From contig JAIWNF010000003.1 in the NCBI GenBank assembly GCA_025093555.1, forward strand, positions 992,001 through 1,056,000: a stretch of DNA of 64,000 nucleotides, in the 5' to 3' direction. Below are positions 1 to 10,756 of this stretch, in pieces. Origin of the DNA: Circinella umbellata (taxonomy: Eukaryota; Mucoromycota; Mucoromycetes; Mucorales; Lichtheimiaceae). Within the stretch, counting starts at the first letter, position 1, and each line of letters begins with the position of its first letter. A program made the translations under genes and the position numbers. The notes below the pieces were generated by a model. That model was not told where the DNA came from. It worked only from the letters and a program-made list of their open reading frames with translations, and ran no database searches.

Positions 1-679
1 CTATATCAGTTGGACTTGAATCTGACGTGTGTACCTCGCAAGTAAAAGCTCTTGGATAACATGAAGATAGTATATTTTAAATAGAAGACTTTATGTCTTT
101 TTACGTCTTCAAAATTATATGCTAAAGTGTGAGTTCACGATTTCGGCCTTTTTATGCTGAAACCACTAGTAAGTAGGGAATAATTTCCCAATTGCTCAAA
201 ATAATAAGACTGATAATAATATAAAATAAAATGAGATAAGAGTCAAGTGAAGTTCTTTAAAAAGTGAAGAGAATTTATCACAATACGTATGGTGAAATGT
301 TTTCATAGAAAGAAACGAATCGGGAAACAAATATTGTAAAAAAAAGGTGGTGTAACAATATTATGCATTCATGTTATTTAGTTTGTTCATAAATTTATGT
401 TTGAATAATTAAGAAAAGGTAATGTATCACAGCTGTGGTGTATCGAATAATACAGAAATCCATTCCTGCGTATATCTTTCATGTCTTGGTCGTATTTATT
501 GATCTATGTAATAGATAGTACGTAAAATCGGCAATCTTTAGATTACAGAAAAGTACTAACGTTACAATAAATAATAAAAAGATAGTTGATATATAAATGT
601 TTGACATAATTTCCTTATTAAGAAAAAGTTTTTTCTTCTCCTTTTCTTTTTCTTTCTATTTTATACCAAACTTTTATCA
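1..679. other. Left-edge intergenic DNA
   Basis: AT-rich sequence with no reading frame I can defend on either strand. A T/TC-rich tract at about 628-662 lies just before the ATG at 680 and looks like the usual leader context of genes in this window. Confidence 0.6.
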
Positions 680-1180
680 ATGTCAGCTAAAAGAAGTGTC
701 GAACAAAGCCAGAACCAAGAGCTAAAACCTCTTACTAAAAAACAATTGACCAATAGCGACAATGAGTTCTTGAAAGAGTGGTACATAGAAATCTGATAAA
801 AAAAAAGGATAATAAGATTTATGGCACACTCATTGATTACTATTGCTTGTAATAATAGGATTAGCGATAACTTCAAGCAAAGCTACAATCAAGTTGTATC
901 ACCACGAAAAGCTTACAACCACTACAAACGTGGTTGTAAGCTTTTCAACTTCTCAACTTGTGAAGAAAGACTGTTTACCAAAACCTTCAAACAGTTAATT
1001 GGGGTACAAGAACAAAGATTATTGAGTGGCCCTGAAGGACCCGGAAAATCTTTCTGGAATAATGTTGCAAATCGTGCGGTTCCTCGAAAGAGGGATTCTT
1101 ATTTTATTTTACACGATTATCAAGATGATTACGAATATCCTTGCCATCTTGCTGTCACTGAAAAAAAACAAAAAAACTAA
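680..1180 (+). CDS. Small RFX-like winged-helix protein (two exons)
   Basis: Two exons, 680-780 and 859-1180, joined by a 78-bp GTACAT...TAG intron, give 423 nt (140 residues). The intron splits the codon of Trp34 as TG|G. After Trp34 the protein reads like the start of an RFX-type winged helix: W-I-S-D-N-F, then V-V-S-P-R and A-Y-N-H-Y. This matches the family pattern W..DN[FY]...V..PR..Y.HY. A later segment (F-K-Q-L-I-G-V) and a Gly-rich stretch ending K-S-F-W sit where RFX domains carry helix 3 and the wing. The N-terminus is polar and unstructured; the tail is Lys-rich. Two other genes in this window (2001-2481 and 9492-10168) share both the pattern and the intron position. A nuclear DNA-binding role is inferred from the fold only. 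An alternative with no intron would start at 821 and lose the tryptophan. Confidence 0.55.
906..946. repeat. Perfect 17-bp inverted repeat inside the 680-1180 gene
   Basis: GAAAAGCTTACAACCAC at 906-922 is followed, after a 7-nt spacer, by its exact reverse complement at 930-946. It lies within exon 2 of the small winged-helix gene and encodes the segment linking A-Y-N-H-Y to the next helix, so transcripts should form a strong hairpin there. Confidence 0.9.
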
Positions 1181-2000
1181 ACCCATTATCATTATCACCC
1201 TTGCTTTTTACTGTATTTTCACTTTTATTTTTTTATTATAACTAATAGTATTGTCCATTATTATTGCTTTTTATTAGTTGTTGAAAAGAACATCCATTTA
1301 AAAAGTTGTTTGTCAATTCTTATTATTTAAAAAGTTCTATTTATTTTAGCATTTTATAAGTGTTGAGTGTACTTTAGCATATTTATAAGAGATGGCTAAT
1401 ATCATATTATTAACTACTTGTGTTTTCTTAATGCTTAAAGTATGGACTACAATGATATTAACTTCTTTGTGCTCACTTTCATTTTTAGTGACAACTATAT
1501 AATATATGTATATTACAGAACTGACAATAAGATCAAACATGTAATATTTAAATTTTAAATTTTTAGGTGTACGTAATAATATTTATATAGACAAAGCTTA
1601 CTAAAGTACGGCTATATACATAGAAGAATTTAGTATGTACGTAATAAAAAGGTAGACATTACATAGTAGCCATTTACTTGGTATTCATAAAAAAACGGGA
1701 GTTCCTGTTCTCGGTCCTAATGATGTTACAAAAGAATAGATCTAGGCTATTCTCTTACTAGTAAATATTTCTTTATTCTATTTACAAGTATCAATGCCAG
1801 AATCTCTTTCTTCTAACTTTATATAAAAAATCAAATAGCTTTTTTTTTTATGTATAATTGTTAAATACCATACGTATTATTTAGCTGTTTTAGACCAATA
1901 GATTTATAACTTTATAATTAAGATGCTATATAACATCTATTATTTTTATTGCTATGAGAAAAATAATAAATATAAGCAGAAAAAAAAGTAAATGCTCTTA
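1181..2000. other. Intergenic, nothing recognised
   Basis: Lies between the 3' ends of two convergent small genes. AT-rich with scattered TACGTA words; no credible exon, RNA gene or long repeat seen. Confidence 0.6.
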
Positions 2001-2481
2001 TTATAGATCGCTTTCGATTAAGTTGATTAAATCTTGATATACTTCAAGCGCAAGAGGTATACGACTCAATATAAGTTTGTTTTTTGGAGGGACTGGTTCG
2101 ATAATACCTTGTTGTCGGCTAATAACAGATCTTTGTTCATTACGTATGCGTACACCTTGTATTTTAAAATGCGGCTCTTTCTTAATTTGTGAAGCCTTTG
2201 GAACGATATGTAAAATAGCTTTGATAAAATCTGATGTTTGCATATCAGTTTCAGGATGCTCATTTCGGTAATGCTTATACATGTTCAAAGTAAATACACT
2301 ACTTTGTTCATCAAGATAGTAGTTGTTGTTGAACCTTATTATGAAATGTCATATTGTTAATTATCAATTCTATTCATATTGTTAATTATCAATTCTAATA
2401 TTCAAACGAAATTATCGTATACCATTCTTGTATAGCCGGATCTACACCATGGACTTGAGTATGCATTAGTGAAGATGCCAT
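2001..2481 (-). CDS. Small RFX/ARID2-like winged-helix protein (two exons)
   Basis: Minus strand: exon 1 is 2481-2423 and exon 2 is 2334-2001, totalling 393 nt (130 residues). The intron (2335-2422, GTATAC...AAG) splits the Trp20 codon as TG|G, as in the genes at 680 and 9492. After Trp20 come F-N-N-N-Y-Y, a V at the end of the first helix-turn, M-Y-K-H-Y, a D-F-I-K-A-I helix, and K-I-Q-G-V-R-I. That order of W, Y..Y, F..., P and G-V/I-R/K resembles the RFX winged helix as found in ARID2/Rsc9. The remaining 55 residues include a Pro-rich stretch and a helix near the C-terminus. The likely role is DNA or chromatin binding, inferred from the domain. It could be a fragment of a chromatin-remodeller subunit, but both ends look like proper gene ends. 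Confidence 0.55.
2349..2397. repeat. 25-bp tandem duplication within an intron
   Basis: Two adjacent copies, 2349-2373 and 2374-2397, identical across 24 positions. They lie in the intron of the 2001-2481 gene. Read on the minus strand each copy carries ATTAAC, a plausible branch-point sequence, so the branch site may be duplicated. Confidence 0.85.
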
Positions 2482-3348
2482 ATTATATTATGTACAACGT
2501 GAAATTCAATTTGTGCTTATCTTTTAAAAATAAGTAAAAAACAAAAAGAGAAGGAGTTTTTTAAATTTTAATCATGCTGTAACGGTATAAGTACTCAAAA
2601 AAATTAAAAATTTACAGCCAATAAAAAAATTAGCTGAGTCATTGGCGTATATACCACAAAAATTCCCCAATATGGATAAACTGCCTTTTTTAGAAGAAAA
2701 GATGAAAATACTAAAATTTATACTGAGGCCCCGCAGGGCAGAAAAAAAAAATGCTTCCTGCAACAACTTGCCGTTACAGTAAAATGTTAACGTGGTAGTA
2801 GTATAGGTATATAACAAAATATAAAAATGGTATAATTTAATGTAAAGTTGAAAATACATACTCATAAACACCAAACGACATATAAGCTATATTGAATCAA
2901 CCGCCGTAGCAGATAACCATTTGCTTGGAAGGGGGGTTATCTCAACAATTGTTTTTTAATGATAATATTGATATATATATCATTGTTTTAATCGTCATAT
3001 TATAAATTGTCAAAGCAGATATAATAGCACGTATAGATTCATGGTCTCTTGATACCCCATTACTATTTTTCAAAATGACATACATATCATTATGCCAAGT
3101 TGAATTATATTATTGCATATTATTATTATTTGAACCGTGAATCTATTGAATAATACATATTACCCCACACTAACACATAATAAATTTACACATGACATGT
3201 ATACGTATTATCTTGATATATTTTTTTATATTTCATTTTATATTTCATTTTATATTATCTTAATATAATATTGTTTTATTTTTTTTATTTAATATAATAA
3301 TTCTTTAATTGATATTTCTGTTACTAATAATTTGTATGATAAAAAAGA
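2482..3348. other. Intergenic between small winged-helix gene and recombinase gene
   Basis: AT-rich. It contains two short inverted repeats: CTGTAACGG at 2578-2586 against CCGTTACAG at 2771-2779, and AGATAACC at 2911-2918 against GGTTATCT at 2935-2942. No coding exon was recognised. The short inverted repeats are too small to call a transposon end. Confidence 0.5.
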
Positions 3349-6132
3349 CTATGGTGAATGTTGGACACTATAATTGACCCACCTTCCTCTTTTCTTTCCC
3401 TTTGAAGTCGAAGAATGGCTGGTACTATCAATGCTATTGGCTAATGATGCAATAGGTTGTATAGCGGCTTGAGGATGAGGGTGAGTTTGGGAAGTAGGAG
3501 TAGGACTGGGGAGTGCTGGGCGAGGAGGAAGAAGAGTAGGAGTGAGATGAGGGAGGGGAGAAAGAGCCTGTGAAGGAAGAGATTGAGGTGGAATTGGAAG
3601 AGGAGGAAGAGGCTGAAATGGTGAATGAATGGAACCGAAAGAAAAAGGCGACTGGGCTTGGTTGTTCTCATTGATGTTAGTGCTGCTAGAAATGTTCGCT
3701 GCCATCAACAATTGAACTTGCGAGTTGAGAGCTTGTTGATTCGTAAGAAGTATTTTCTGGTTATGTGAGACTTGTTGCAATTGTTGACTTAAACCAAGTA
3801 GTATAGACTCTATTCGAGAACTATCTTGATGATGCTTATTAAGGGAGTTTTCTATTGCGTTTGAGCGATCATTGTTCTTTTGTTGGTCTCTTGTCAGTCT
3901 ATAGTTCATTTCAGCAAGTCTATTTGATACCTCCATTTGCGAATCAACAATGTTCGGAACCAGGCCTTCGTATTCTTGCAATCTGTTAATAGAGGGTGTA
4001 TTTATTGCATTGACTACTTCTTCTTGGAATTCTTTGAATTTCGTGGTAGTAAAAGGGTTATATTTTGGATCATCTGGCAACTTTGAGCTAACAACACTGT
4101 TTTCTTTTTTAAAATATAAATAGACAGCCGCGTCTTGAAGAATTACTCTTCTGCATCTAACCAAAAGTCTCAAAAAACCTCGTTTTGCAGTGTCTGTACT
4201 TCGCTGTGTCGTTGGTTGTGCTTTTCGAATTCGTTGGCCACTTTCTTGTACCATTCTTCCATTTTCTTCAACAAACTCAACGTTACTGTCATTTTCATCA
4301 TCATCGTTATCAGAAATGCCATCGTCTTCATTTTCATCCATTTCTCTCATTTCTTTTTCACAATTTTTTTTCCATGCCTCATTTTCTGAACCAAAATAAT
4401 CTTCAATCCAAGGAAAAATAAGTCGTTGAAGTTCAAGAGAAGGTGAAGCATTATTTCTTGGTAAGTGAAAAGCCTTATCCCAAAAACCTCCCATTCCTCT
4501 AGCAAATTGCGATGGCAATTTACCAAGATAATGAGTCTCTAAGCGACCTAAACGATCCTTCCAACCGCCGCCTCTTTTTATCAAATCAAATGGTATTCCA
4601 AGCTCTTCAGCTTCAATCGCACCAGCATGTCGGCCACCGTGAGTTACTCTAGTCGTCAAGACATCATGCTCAGCAAATGCATTTTTTGCTGTTTTATATT
4701 GTTGAGTTCCACTAAGACTTTTTTCTGGATCATCTCGTCCACGCAAAACTTTCCAATTGTGCCATCTATCTTCGTTTAAGAACTCACCGTTATCCTAATT
4801 TATATATTATTATGTAAGATATTAGCACGCATTATCTTCACAATTCATATCAAGTTCCCATTTATATATAAATACCTGAAGCAAGCTAAACATTAAAAAT
4901 GCAAATGCACCGACTGGACATCTAAACACATTTTCATGGCGAATGGCGCATGCAAATTTGACTTCACCTTCCTTTAAAGTTTTACCTTTGTCTAAGCAGA
5001 AAACTAAACCTACAACTTGCTGGGTTCCTCTGTGCTGTTTTTTAGGAATGATTGTACAAAAGCAATCAGCAAAGTTCAAATTTCTGAGGTCCTGATCTCG
5101 GAGAAGCATTGATGACGAGCAGAAATAGAAAACATCTCTCTCATCCCGATTTGCTGTTTGCTGTCCAGAGTGATTTTAGAATCTTGATCAACTGTCCAGA
5201 TTTATACGAGTCCCGAATCACACAGTGAGCAGCTCTATCAGCATTTGTCTGTACCTGATCATAGACAAGGCTGCGTTCGTATTCTTTAATGATATCAATA
5301 AGATTTTTGGTTCTCTTTGATGATGGCCATTCAATCGAACGCTGTGTGCTTTGAAACTCATGAAGAAACATCAACGCTTTTTCATACTGATTTACAGATT
5401 CATAGCTCAACGGAACTATAAGCATTTTTGCTTTTCCGTCTCTACTTAAAGGTGCTGCCTCTGTCACTACGTATTGGAAATAAATAAACGGAAAGCAATA
5501 TATTGATATCATAATAGAACGCATGTTAATGAATAGTTTATTCTACTTACACTGAGGCAAAGTCGCAGACGAGCTTGGTTCGTTATCATTTCTCAAGTAG
5601 ATTTGAGTCCTAACATCCGAACCAATTGCTACATATTTTGTATATGTACGCTTAAATACAAATTCTTTAAAAAATGCAATGACGAGCTCAGGTGGCCCCA
5701 CAGTATATGGGTATTCTGGATCAGTATTAAATCGATGCATATTTTCATCACAAAAATTCTACAGTTTACAGAATAAAATATTAAATATAAAGTAAGAAGT
5801 ACGTAATATTTTTTTAAAAGAAATAGTTTAACTACCATCCAATGAGCTATTGGTTGTCTGTAAGCAAGTGCAGTACTTGGTCTCACTTTTCTCGACAGTA
5901 CCTCGAGTGCGGTATCTAATTCACTTAAATCTCTTAAAGAATTAGCGTTAGTAACCGAAACATTCGCGTGGCTACTTGAGGCCATTGGCGTGTTAGTTCT
6001 ATTATTAGTAGAGTTTGGTTCCTGTTGGTTGGTTTTCTTAGGGCGACCACGAGCACGCTTCGTTGGACGGGTGTCTGCAGGTACAGTAGGAGTAGTAGTA
6101 TTCATTTCGTTAATGGAATGTTGGGGATTCAT
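3349..6132 (-). pseudogene. Crypton-like tyrosine recombinase (Ndc10/GCR1_C type), frameshifted
   Basis: Minus strand, four exons: 6132-5836, 5758-5551, 5466-4876 and 4794-3349, with introns of 77, 84 and 81 bp. If an extra 7 bp at 5150-5163 is discounted the exons sum to 2535 nt (844 residues), a whole number of codons. As it stands, exon 3 hits a stop just past the duplication. Tyrosine-recombinase residues are visible: an L-L-R-D-Q-D-L-R segment suits Arg I, H-G-G-R suits the HxxR box, G-G-G-W suits the next conserved position and E-T-H-Y-L-G holds the candidate nucleophile Tyr. The N-terminus has an AT-hook-like R-G-R-P-K-K motif. After the catalytic part come a C-terminal DNA-binding region (F-L-R-L-L-V-R-C-R-R), a Gln-rich coiled coil and a Pro/Ser tail. 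Crypton elements carry this type of recombinase. It could instead be a domesticated host gene that has decayed. Confidence 0.75.
5150..5163. repeat. 7-bp tandem duplication causing the recombinase frameshift
   Basis: TTTGCTG at 5150-5156 is repeated exactly at 5157-5163 (plus strand). Upstream the recombinase frame reads into a stop here; downstream the frame resumes one base out. Removing one 7-bp unit on paper aligns both halves, so this duplication is the likely inactivating event. Confidence 0.85.
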
Positions 6133-7451
6133 GCTAAATTGTTAAAGAAGTAAAAGAGGTTTTTTTTTTTGCGCGATATAAAAAAAGGTACTCAGTATTT
6201 ATAACTTAAAAAGTTTAATATACTAGCTTTATTCACCAGTATTCCTGTGTTTCATCTCAGTATTCTTAACTCTTTTCTTTCTAAATTTGGAATTTTTTGA
6301 AGCATTCTAAGAAATTTCATTGGCGGACTAGTTATGATACTTCTCTTTTTTACTTTCCTTCCTCTTCCTCTTTTCTTAAGTTTTTCATAAATATCTCATT
6401 TATTCTTACCATATCTCCTTCTTTTATTATTATTATTATCATATTTTTTTTTTGCCTAAATAAATACCAGAAGTATTCCAATCATTAATAATTCTTACGT
6501 ATCCTCATCCGATAAGATGCATCTTTACTTGTAACCATATTCGATTTTACCTGAAACAAAGATTCGATTTTATCTGAATCTAGACTCGTCTTCACCCAAT
6601 ACGTATTCTATTCAAATTAATTAGTGAGATAATCAAATAATTAGTATAAAAAGAATAGTTTCTTCTTTTCAAATTTAATAGCAATAAGTTCGCTCTCTTT
6701 CATTTTCATTGAATAAAACTCTTTTTTCCGACTATTTGGTTGGTTGAATTTGGTGGTTATCAAAACCGTCCTTTTCTTTTTGTTGAACGAGTAATTAATA
6801 TAACTTTCTTTATTCGTCGAGTCTATTACTCGGAATTCTTATATTTTCTCGAAATTTTAATATTAAATACGATCCGAACGGGACGTAACAATACATTTTT
6901 AAACCCGTGATACATCCAATTATAATATAAATCAATATATCCGTATGCCAGTCGTGTTTTCTAAAAAAAACAATATGAAAAGGTTATCAAAAGAAACATT
7001 TGATAATCTACTACAGATTATGGGGACTCATGGCATCACATCCTAATGTTATTAACAATAATTAAAAAGACTTGTTAAAACAAGAATTTCGTGTATTGTA
7101 TTTTTTCTTTTGAATGAAAGAAACTCACAAAGAGACTATTTTTATACAAGAGAATATCAAAAATATATAATGACAAAATGCCACCTTTCAAGAACTCTAC
7201 AGTACTATAGAAAAATGATGTGATTATGCAATACGTATGATATGACTAAATTTAATATATATTATACGCCCCCATGATTATAAAGATCAGTTTCCCAATA
7301 AGGATGTTTACAAATTGAACAAAATAAAATTATAAAAAAAAAAATATAATCAACCATCTTTCTCTTTTTTTTTTCTGTCCTCATATCTTCCTTTCAATAC
7401 ATTTACACTATCATCTCTACTATTCATTAAACCCCTCAACGTAATTTCATT
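6133..7451. other. Divergent intergenic region, recombinase gene and RFX-like gene
   Basis: AT-rich, with no RFX DNA-binding exon found on either strand, which matters for the truncated RFX gene that follows. A pyrimidine-rich stretch at about 7356-7400, then ATTCATTAAACCCCTC, leads into the ATG at 7452 and looks like its promoter/leader. Confidence 0.6.
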
Positions 7452-9021
7452 ATGACAGAACGGTAAACAGAAAAATTATTGCGTTAAAAGATTAGAGATT
7501 ATAACTGATTGTATATTTTCTATAGCTTTCGTGAGCCTATGCTAGCTCAAATTGATCTGCAGGATCTTTTGAATAACGTACCATACTCAAATGATATTGA
7601 TGTTAAGATACCAAAGGCCGCTGATATACCTCGAGTATTAACCAATAATGGTAATCCACATCTTGTAAAGTTGTCCAATATGTATCGTATGCACTGCGCA
7701 TCCGTTCTCTTGTATATACAAAATGGAAAAATACAACAGGTAATTATATTTTAATTTATTTGGGTATTTATTTGATAAGCAAACATTTTTAACATATCGA
7801 TGAATATGTCTTTTTAAAAAAAGCTCAATAATTTTGAAGCAAAATTTTACAAATCTTTTCATTTTGGTGAATGCCAACATCTATGCAACGACAATGCTGC
7901 AGTTGGTCGAATTATGAATCATTGGGAATTGGCTCTCAACGAAGTATGTCAAATTAAAAATTATGAAAGGAAATAAATTTTATTCACTATCAAGAATCTA
8001 ACTAAAATAAATAGGCTATTATCAAAAGCATTTATCCTCAGTATAGCTCAATAATACCAGAAGACGTTCTACAGTTATGGAACGATCAGTACTTTCAACG
8101 TTCCAGCAATAATATATATCAACTGCTGGGTGATCTTCCTTTAGAACTACGCCAACAAAAAAGAACAAGTACATGTTAATATTTGATAAATATAAAAAAA
8201 AAAAAAAATATTTGATAAATCTATCACATTATATCCTTTATATATTGACTTATTTGGAATCTATGAAAAACATAGATTATGACCAACTGCGCCAGATCTT
8301 CCAAACTCGTCAACACTTGGCAAGATATGCGCGTAATGCAAGCATAAGCCTTTTGGAAAATCATGGTAAAATGACCAAATTTTGGAACAGCCTAGATTTA
8401 GATTCTTTTGTTAGAATGAGTAGAATCGAAAATGATTGTGGTAGACAGCGCAGACTTCAATGTGAGTATTAAAATAATAAATCAACACAAATATACGAGT
8501 ATCATACTTAATAAAATATTTTGAAAATATAGGGCTTCACAATGTCACTAATATGTTGGGCGAAGATATTAATCTTGAGCAATGGTCAGTATGGTTGAGT
8601 AATATCATAAAAGAAATTGTACCACTCTACTTTAATCAATCATTGGTAATATCATGGCATTGTTTCTATTATATATTCGGTTTGATGCGATTGATATATA
8701 TAGTTAATCATAGTAGTTTTAAAAGGAATGTGAAAATATTTCTAGTCGTCGTAAAGATCTTGAAGAGTTGTGGAAACATAACTATAACATTTTTTTCAAG
8801 TTCATTAATCAATATTGTGAAGGTAATAAACATAATATAGTTAAAAAATAAACATCTGATTTACATAATACTCTTGTATATTAATATACATTATCTTGGC
8901 TCCTTAAATAGAACCCACTGTTGCTAATTCCTTCAGAGCTATTGGACTATATCTTGACAATCTCTTTGAAATATTGGTTGACAAATATGTACAGCAAATA
9001 CAAGATGTCCGCACCGCGTAA
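7452..9021 (+). CDS. RFX-family protein lacking the DNA-binding domain
   Basis: Eight exons: 7452-7462, 7526-7739, 7824-7943, 8015-8168, 8276-8461, 8533-8645, 8726-8822 and 8912-9021; sum 1005 nt, 334 residues. The protein follows the conserved C-terminal part of RFX transcription factors in order. First is a domain-B-like M-Y-R-M-H-C segment followed by a K-F-Y aromatic; then the R-Q-I-F-Q-T-R-Q-H-L helix matching the RFX RRYTSLNHL region; then F-W-N-S-L-D-L-D-S; then L-E-Q-W-S-V-W-L matching the SLEQWAAWLD block; and last the terminal helices (N-S-F-R-A-I-G-L-Y-L). These are the dimerisation and regulatory regions. The winged-helix DNA-binding domain that normally precedes them is absent, and none lies in the 1.3 kb upstream. 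Exon 1 is only 11 nt (M-T-E-R), but frame and splice sites agree. It could be a 5'-truncated copy that acquired a new start, or a natural dimerisation partner. Confidence 0.8.
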
Positions 9022-9491
9022 AAATAATATTATAGTTTATACATATACGCTTTTTTAATCATTTTTGCTTATGGTTATCACATCTTTTCTGATTCCTTTT
9101 CAATAAAATTTATATACATAGTTTGATTATTATTACAGTATCGGCTGTAATAGTAATAAAAAATTGTTCAAATTGAAGTGTATCAATAATTACCATTGTT
9201 TTTCTTTCTAACAATTAATTTTAAAATTGCCTTTACGTATAAAAGTGAACAAGCTTACAATAAACTTGGTTAAATTATGTCACATTACGGACGTATGTTG
9301 TACGAGTATAATGTTATAATACTCCAACTTGGATATTTGTACGTAGTAACGTGTGATGACGGTTACGAAATTACAGCATCTTTTATTTGTATGATAAATA
9401 CAGCGAACACTACTTCTTTTAATTATCAATAACACTAGGGGGATTTTTTAAGATAGGAAGGGTTTTTGATATCGATAGGATATGTTTTTAA
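9022..9491. other. Convergent intergenic region
   Basis: Separates the 3' ends of the RFX-like gene and the 199-residue gene. It contains a stem-loop (9126-9157) about 105 bp past the RFX-like stop codon; otherwise AT-rich with no further feature. Confidence 0.55.
9126..9157. repeat. Stem-loop downstream of the RFX-like gene
   Basis: ATTATTATTACAG (9126-9138) pairs with CTGTAATAGTAAT (9145-9157) with one mismatch over 13 bp and a 6-nt loop. Position in the 3' flank suggests a possible 3'-end or mRNA-stability element; that role is a guess. Confidence 0.7.
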
Positions 9492-10168
9492 TTATGTAGT
9501 ACGTCGTACAATGTTGAGAAAATCTGTCTTATAATGTTTACGCTGATGATTATTTGTTTGATGCTGGACATCGTCGAAATCATCTCTAACAACATCTTTA
9601 AATGCTTTAAAACTTATGGCATCAGCACTACCTCTTTCTGAGCTTGTATATTCATCATATAATTCTCTTATGTTTACTTGTCCATTTGTTCTCGATTCAA
9701 TTCTTGCATGTAGCCTTAAAATAGAAATAATAAATTAGATTGATAATTAACAGCACCTTCATTGTTTAGATTAATAACAACTATAGTTTACCAGTTATCA
9801 ACATATACTCGTTCTCTTTCATTAATAAATTGAAGTCCGGTATCTCGGTATTGTCTTCGTCTTTGATTTCGTCTCTCGTTTCGTTGCTGTTTTTGCGCTC
9901 TTGTCATTCTACGAAGCTGACTCATTTGTGGTGAAAGTTGCAACGGGGATATTGTTGGTTGGAGTAAAGGTGATGGATGTTGTGCTTGTGTCGTAGAAGT
10001 CTCTGCAACCCTTTCCTGAGGTAAAGGGTCTGCTGGACCTTGAGATGATGGTGGTAATGGAATAGGTTGTTGTGCTTGTACTGCTGATAGTCCGGCAACG
10101 GATGTTTCTTGAGATAAAGTCGTTGTTCTTCCTAAAGCTGAGGTAACACGGTTTCTGATATTTTTCAT
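9492..10168 (-). CDS. 199-residue protein with C-terminal RFX-like winged helix
   Basis: Minus strand: exon 1 is 10168-9792 and exon 2 is 9714-9492; 600 nt, 199 residues. The intron (77 bp, GTAAAC...AAG) splits the Trp126 codon as TG|G, the same place as in the genes at 680 and 2001. Residues 1-100 are Pro/Gln/Ser-rich and low in order. Next comes a strongly basic Arg/Gln stretch (R-R-N-Q-R-R-R-Q-Y). The last 75 residues start V-D-N-W-L and continue with R-E-L-Y-D-E-Y, I-S-F-K-A-F and a V-V-R-D-D-F helix, the W/Y..Y/F spacing seen in the other two small proteins. A DNA-binding role is inferred. It lies 588 bp downstream of the Fanzor pseudogene on the same strand, so it might be cargo of that element or an independent gene. 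Confidence 0.6.
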
Positions 10169-10756
10169 TTTTTTTTTTTTGTGAGATTTCTTTCTAAAAA
10201 AAATAAATTAAGAAAAGAAAGTAAGTTGTATTATTAAAAGCCCATGATTTCTTTGTTTTTATTAGAAAACCTAATAGTCTCTTCTAATTGGTGGGTTTTG
10301 ATTTTTTTTTTCTGCACGACAAGCATCATCTATATCTTATGGTGATCTCAGTACTTTTAAGTACCATTTTAACAGCAAAATTGTTTCCAGAAAGGGCTAA
10401 AATTTGGAATGGAAATTGTTACGTAAGTCGAACAAAGTAAAAAATATATGATAGTTAAAATGCTCTTTGATGCTTTATTTAAGAGAAATTTAGATAATGT
10501 ATAGATACAAGAGTATACGTAGAGAATTATAATAGAAATTTAATAATATATGATATATATTTTTATAGATGTATAACAAAGACAAAAAAAAGTTAAAATT
10601 ATTATACTATAACTTTGAAAATTATAAGAAACGTGAAATAGACTACGTATGTATATAGAAAAATTATTTGAGATGGAATATTAGGATAAAGTACGCATAA
10701 GGTAAATAGTCAAAAAGAATGTGATCAAATACAAGAAATAAAAGTGAAGCGAAAAA
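10169..10756. other. Gap between Fanzor 3' end and the 199-residue gene
   Basis: AT-rich. Known Fanzor and TnpB loci often place the guide RNA at or just past the 3' end of the nuclease ORF, which here would be the right-hand part of this gap. I see no strong stem-loop or guide-like structure by eye, so none is annotated. Confidence 0.5.

Noticed and set aside
1029..1052. Walker-A-like G-P-E-G-P-G-K-S suggesting a helicase fragment
   Set aside because: No Walker B or other helicase motif nearby, and the segment falls where RFX-type domains have a Gly-rich wing; the winged-helix reading with its matching intron is stronger.
2578..2779. 9-bp inverted repeats as ends of a 200-bp MITE
   Set aside because: Arms are short, flanking target duplications are not visible and no second copy was found in the window.
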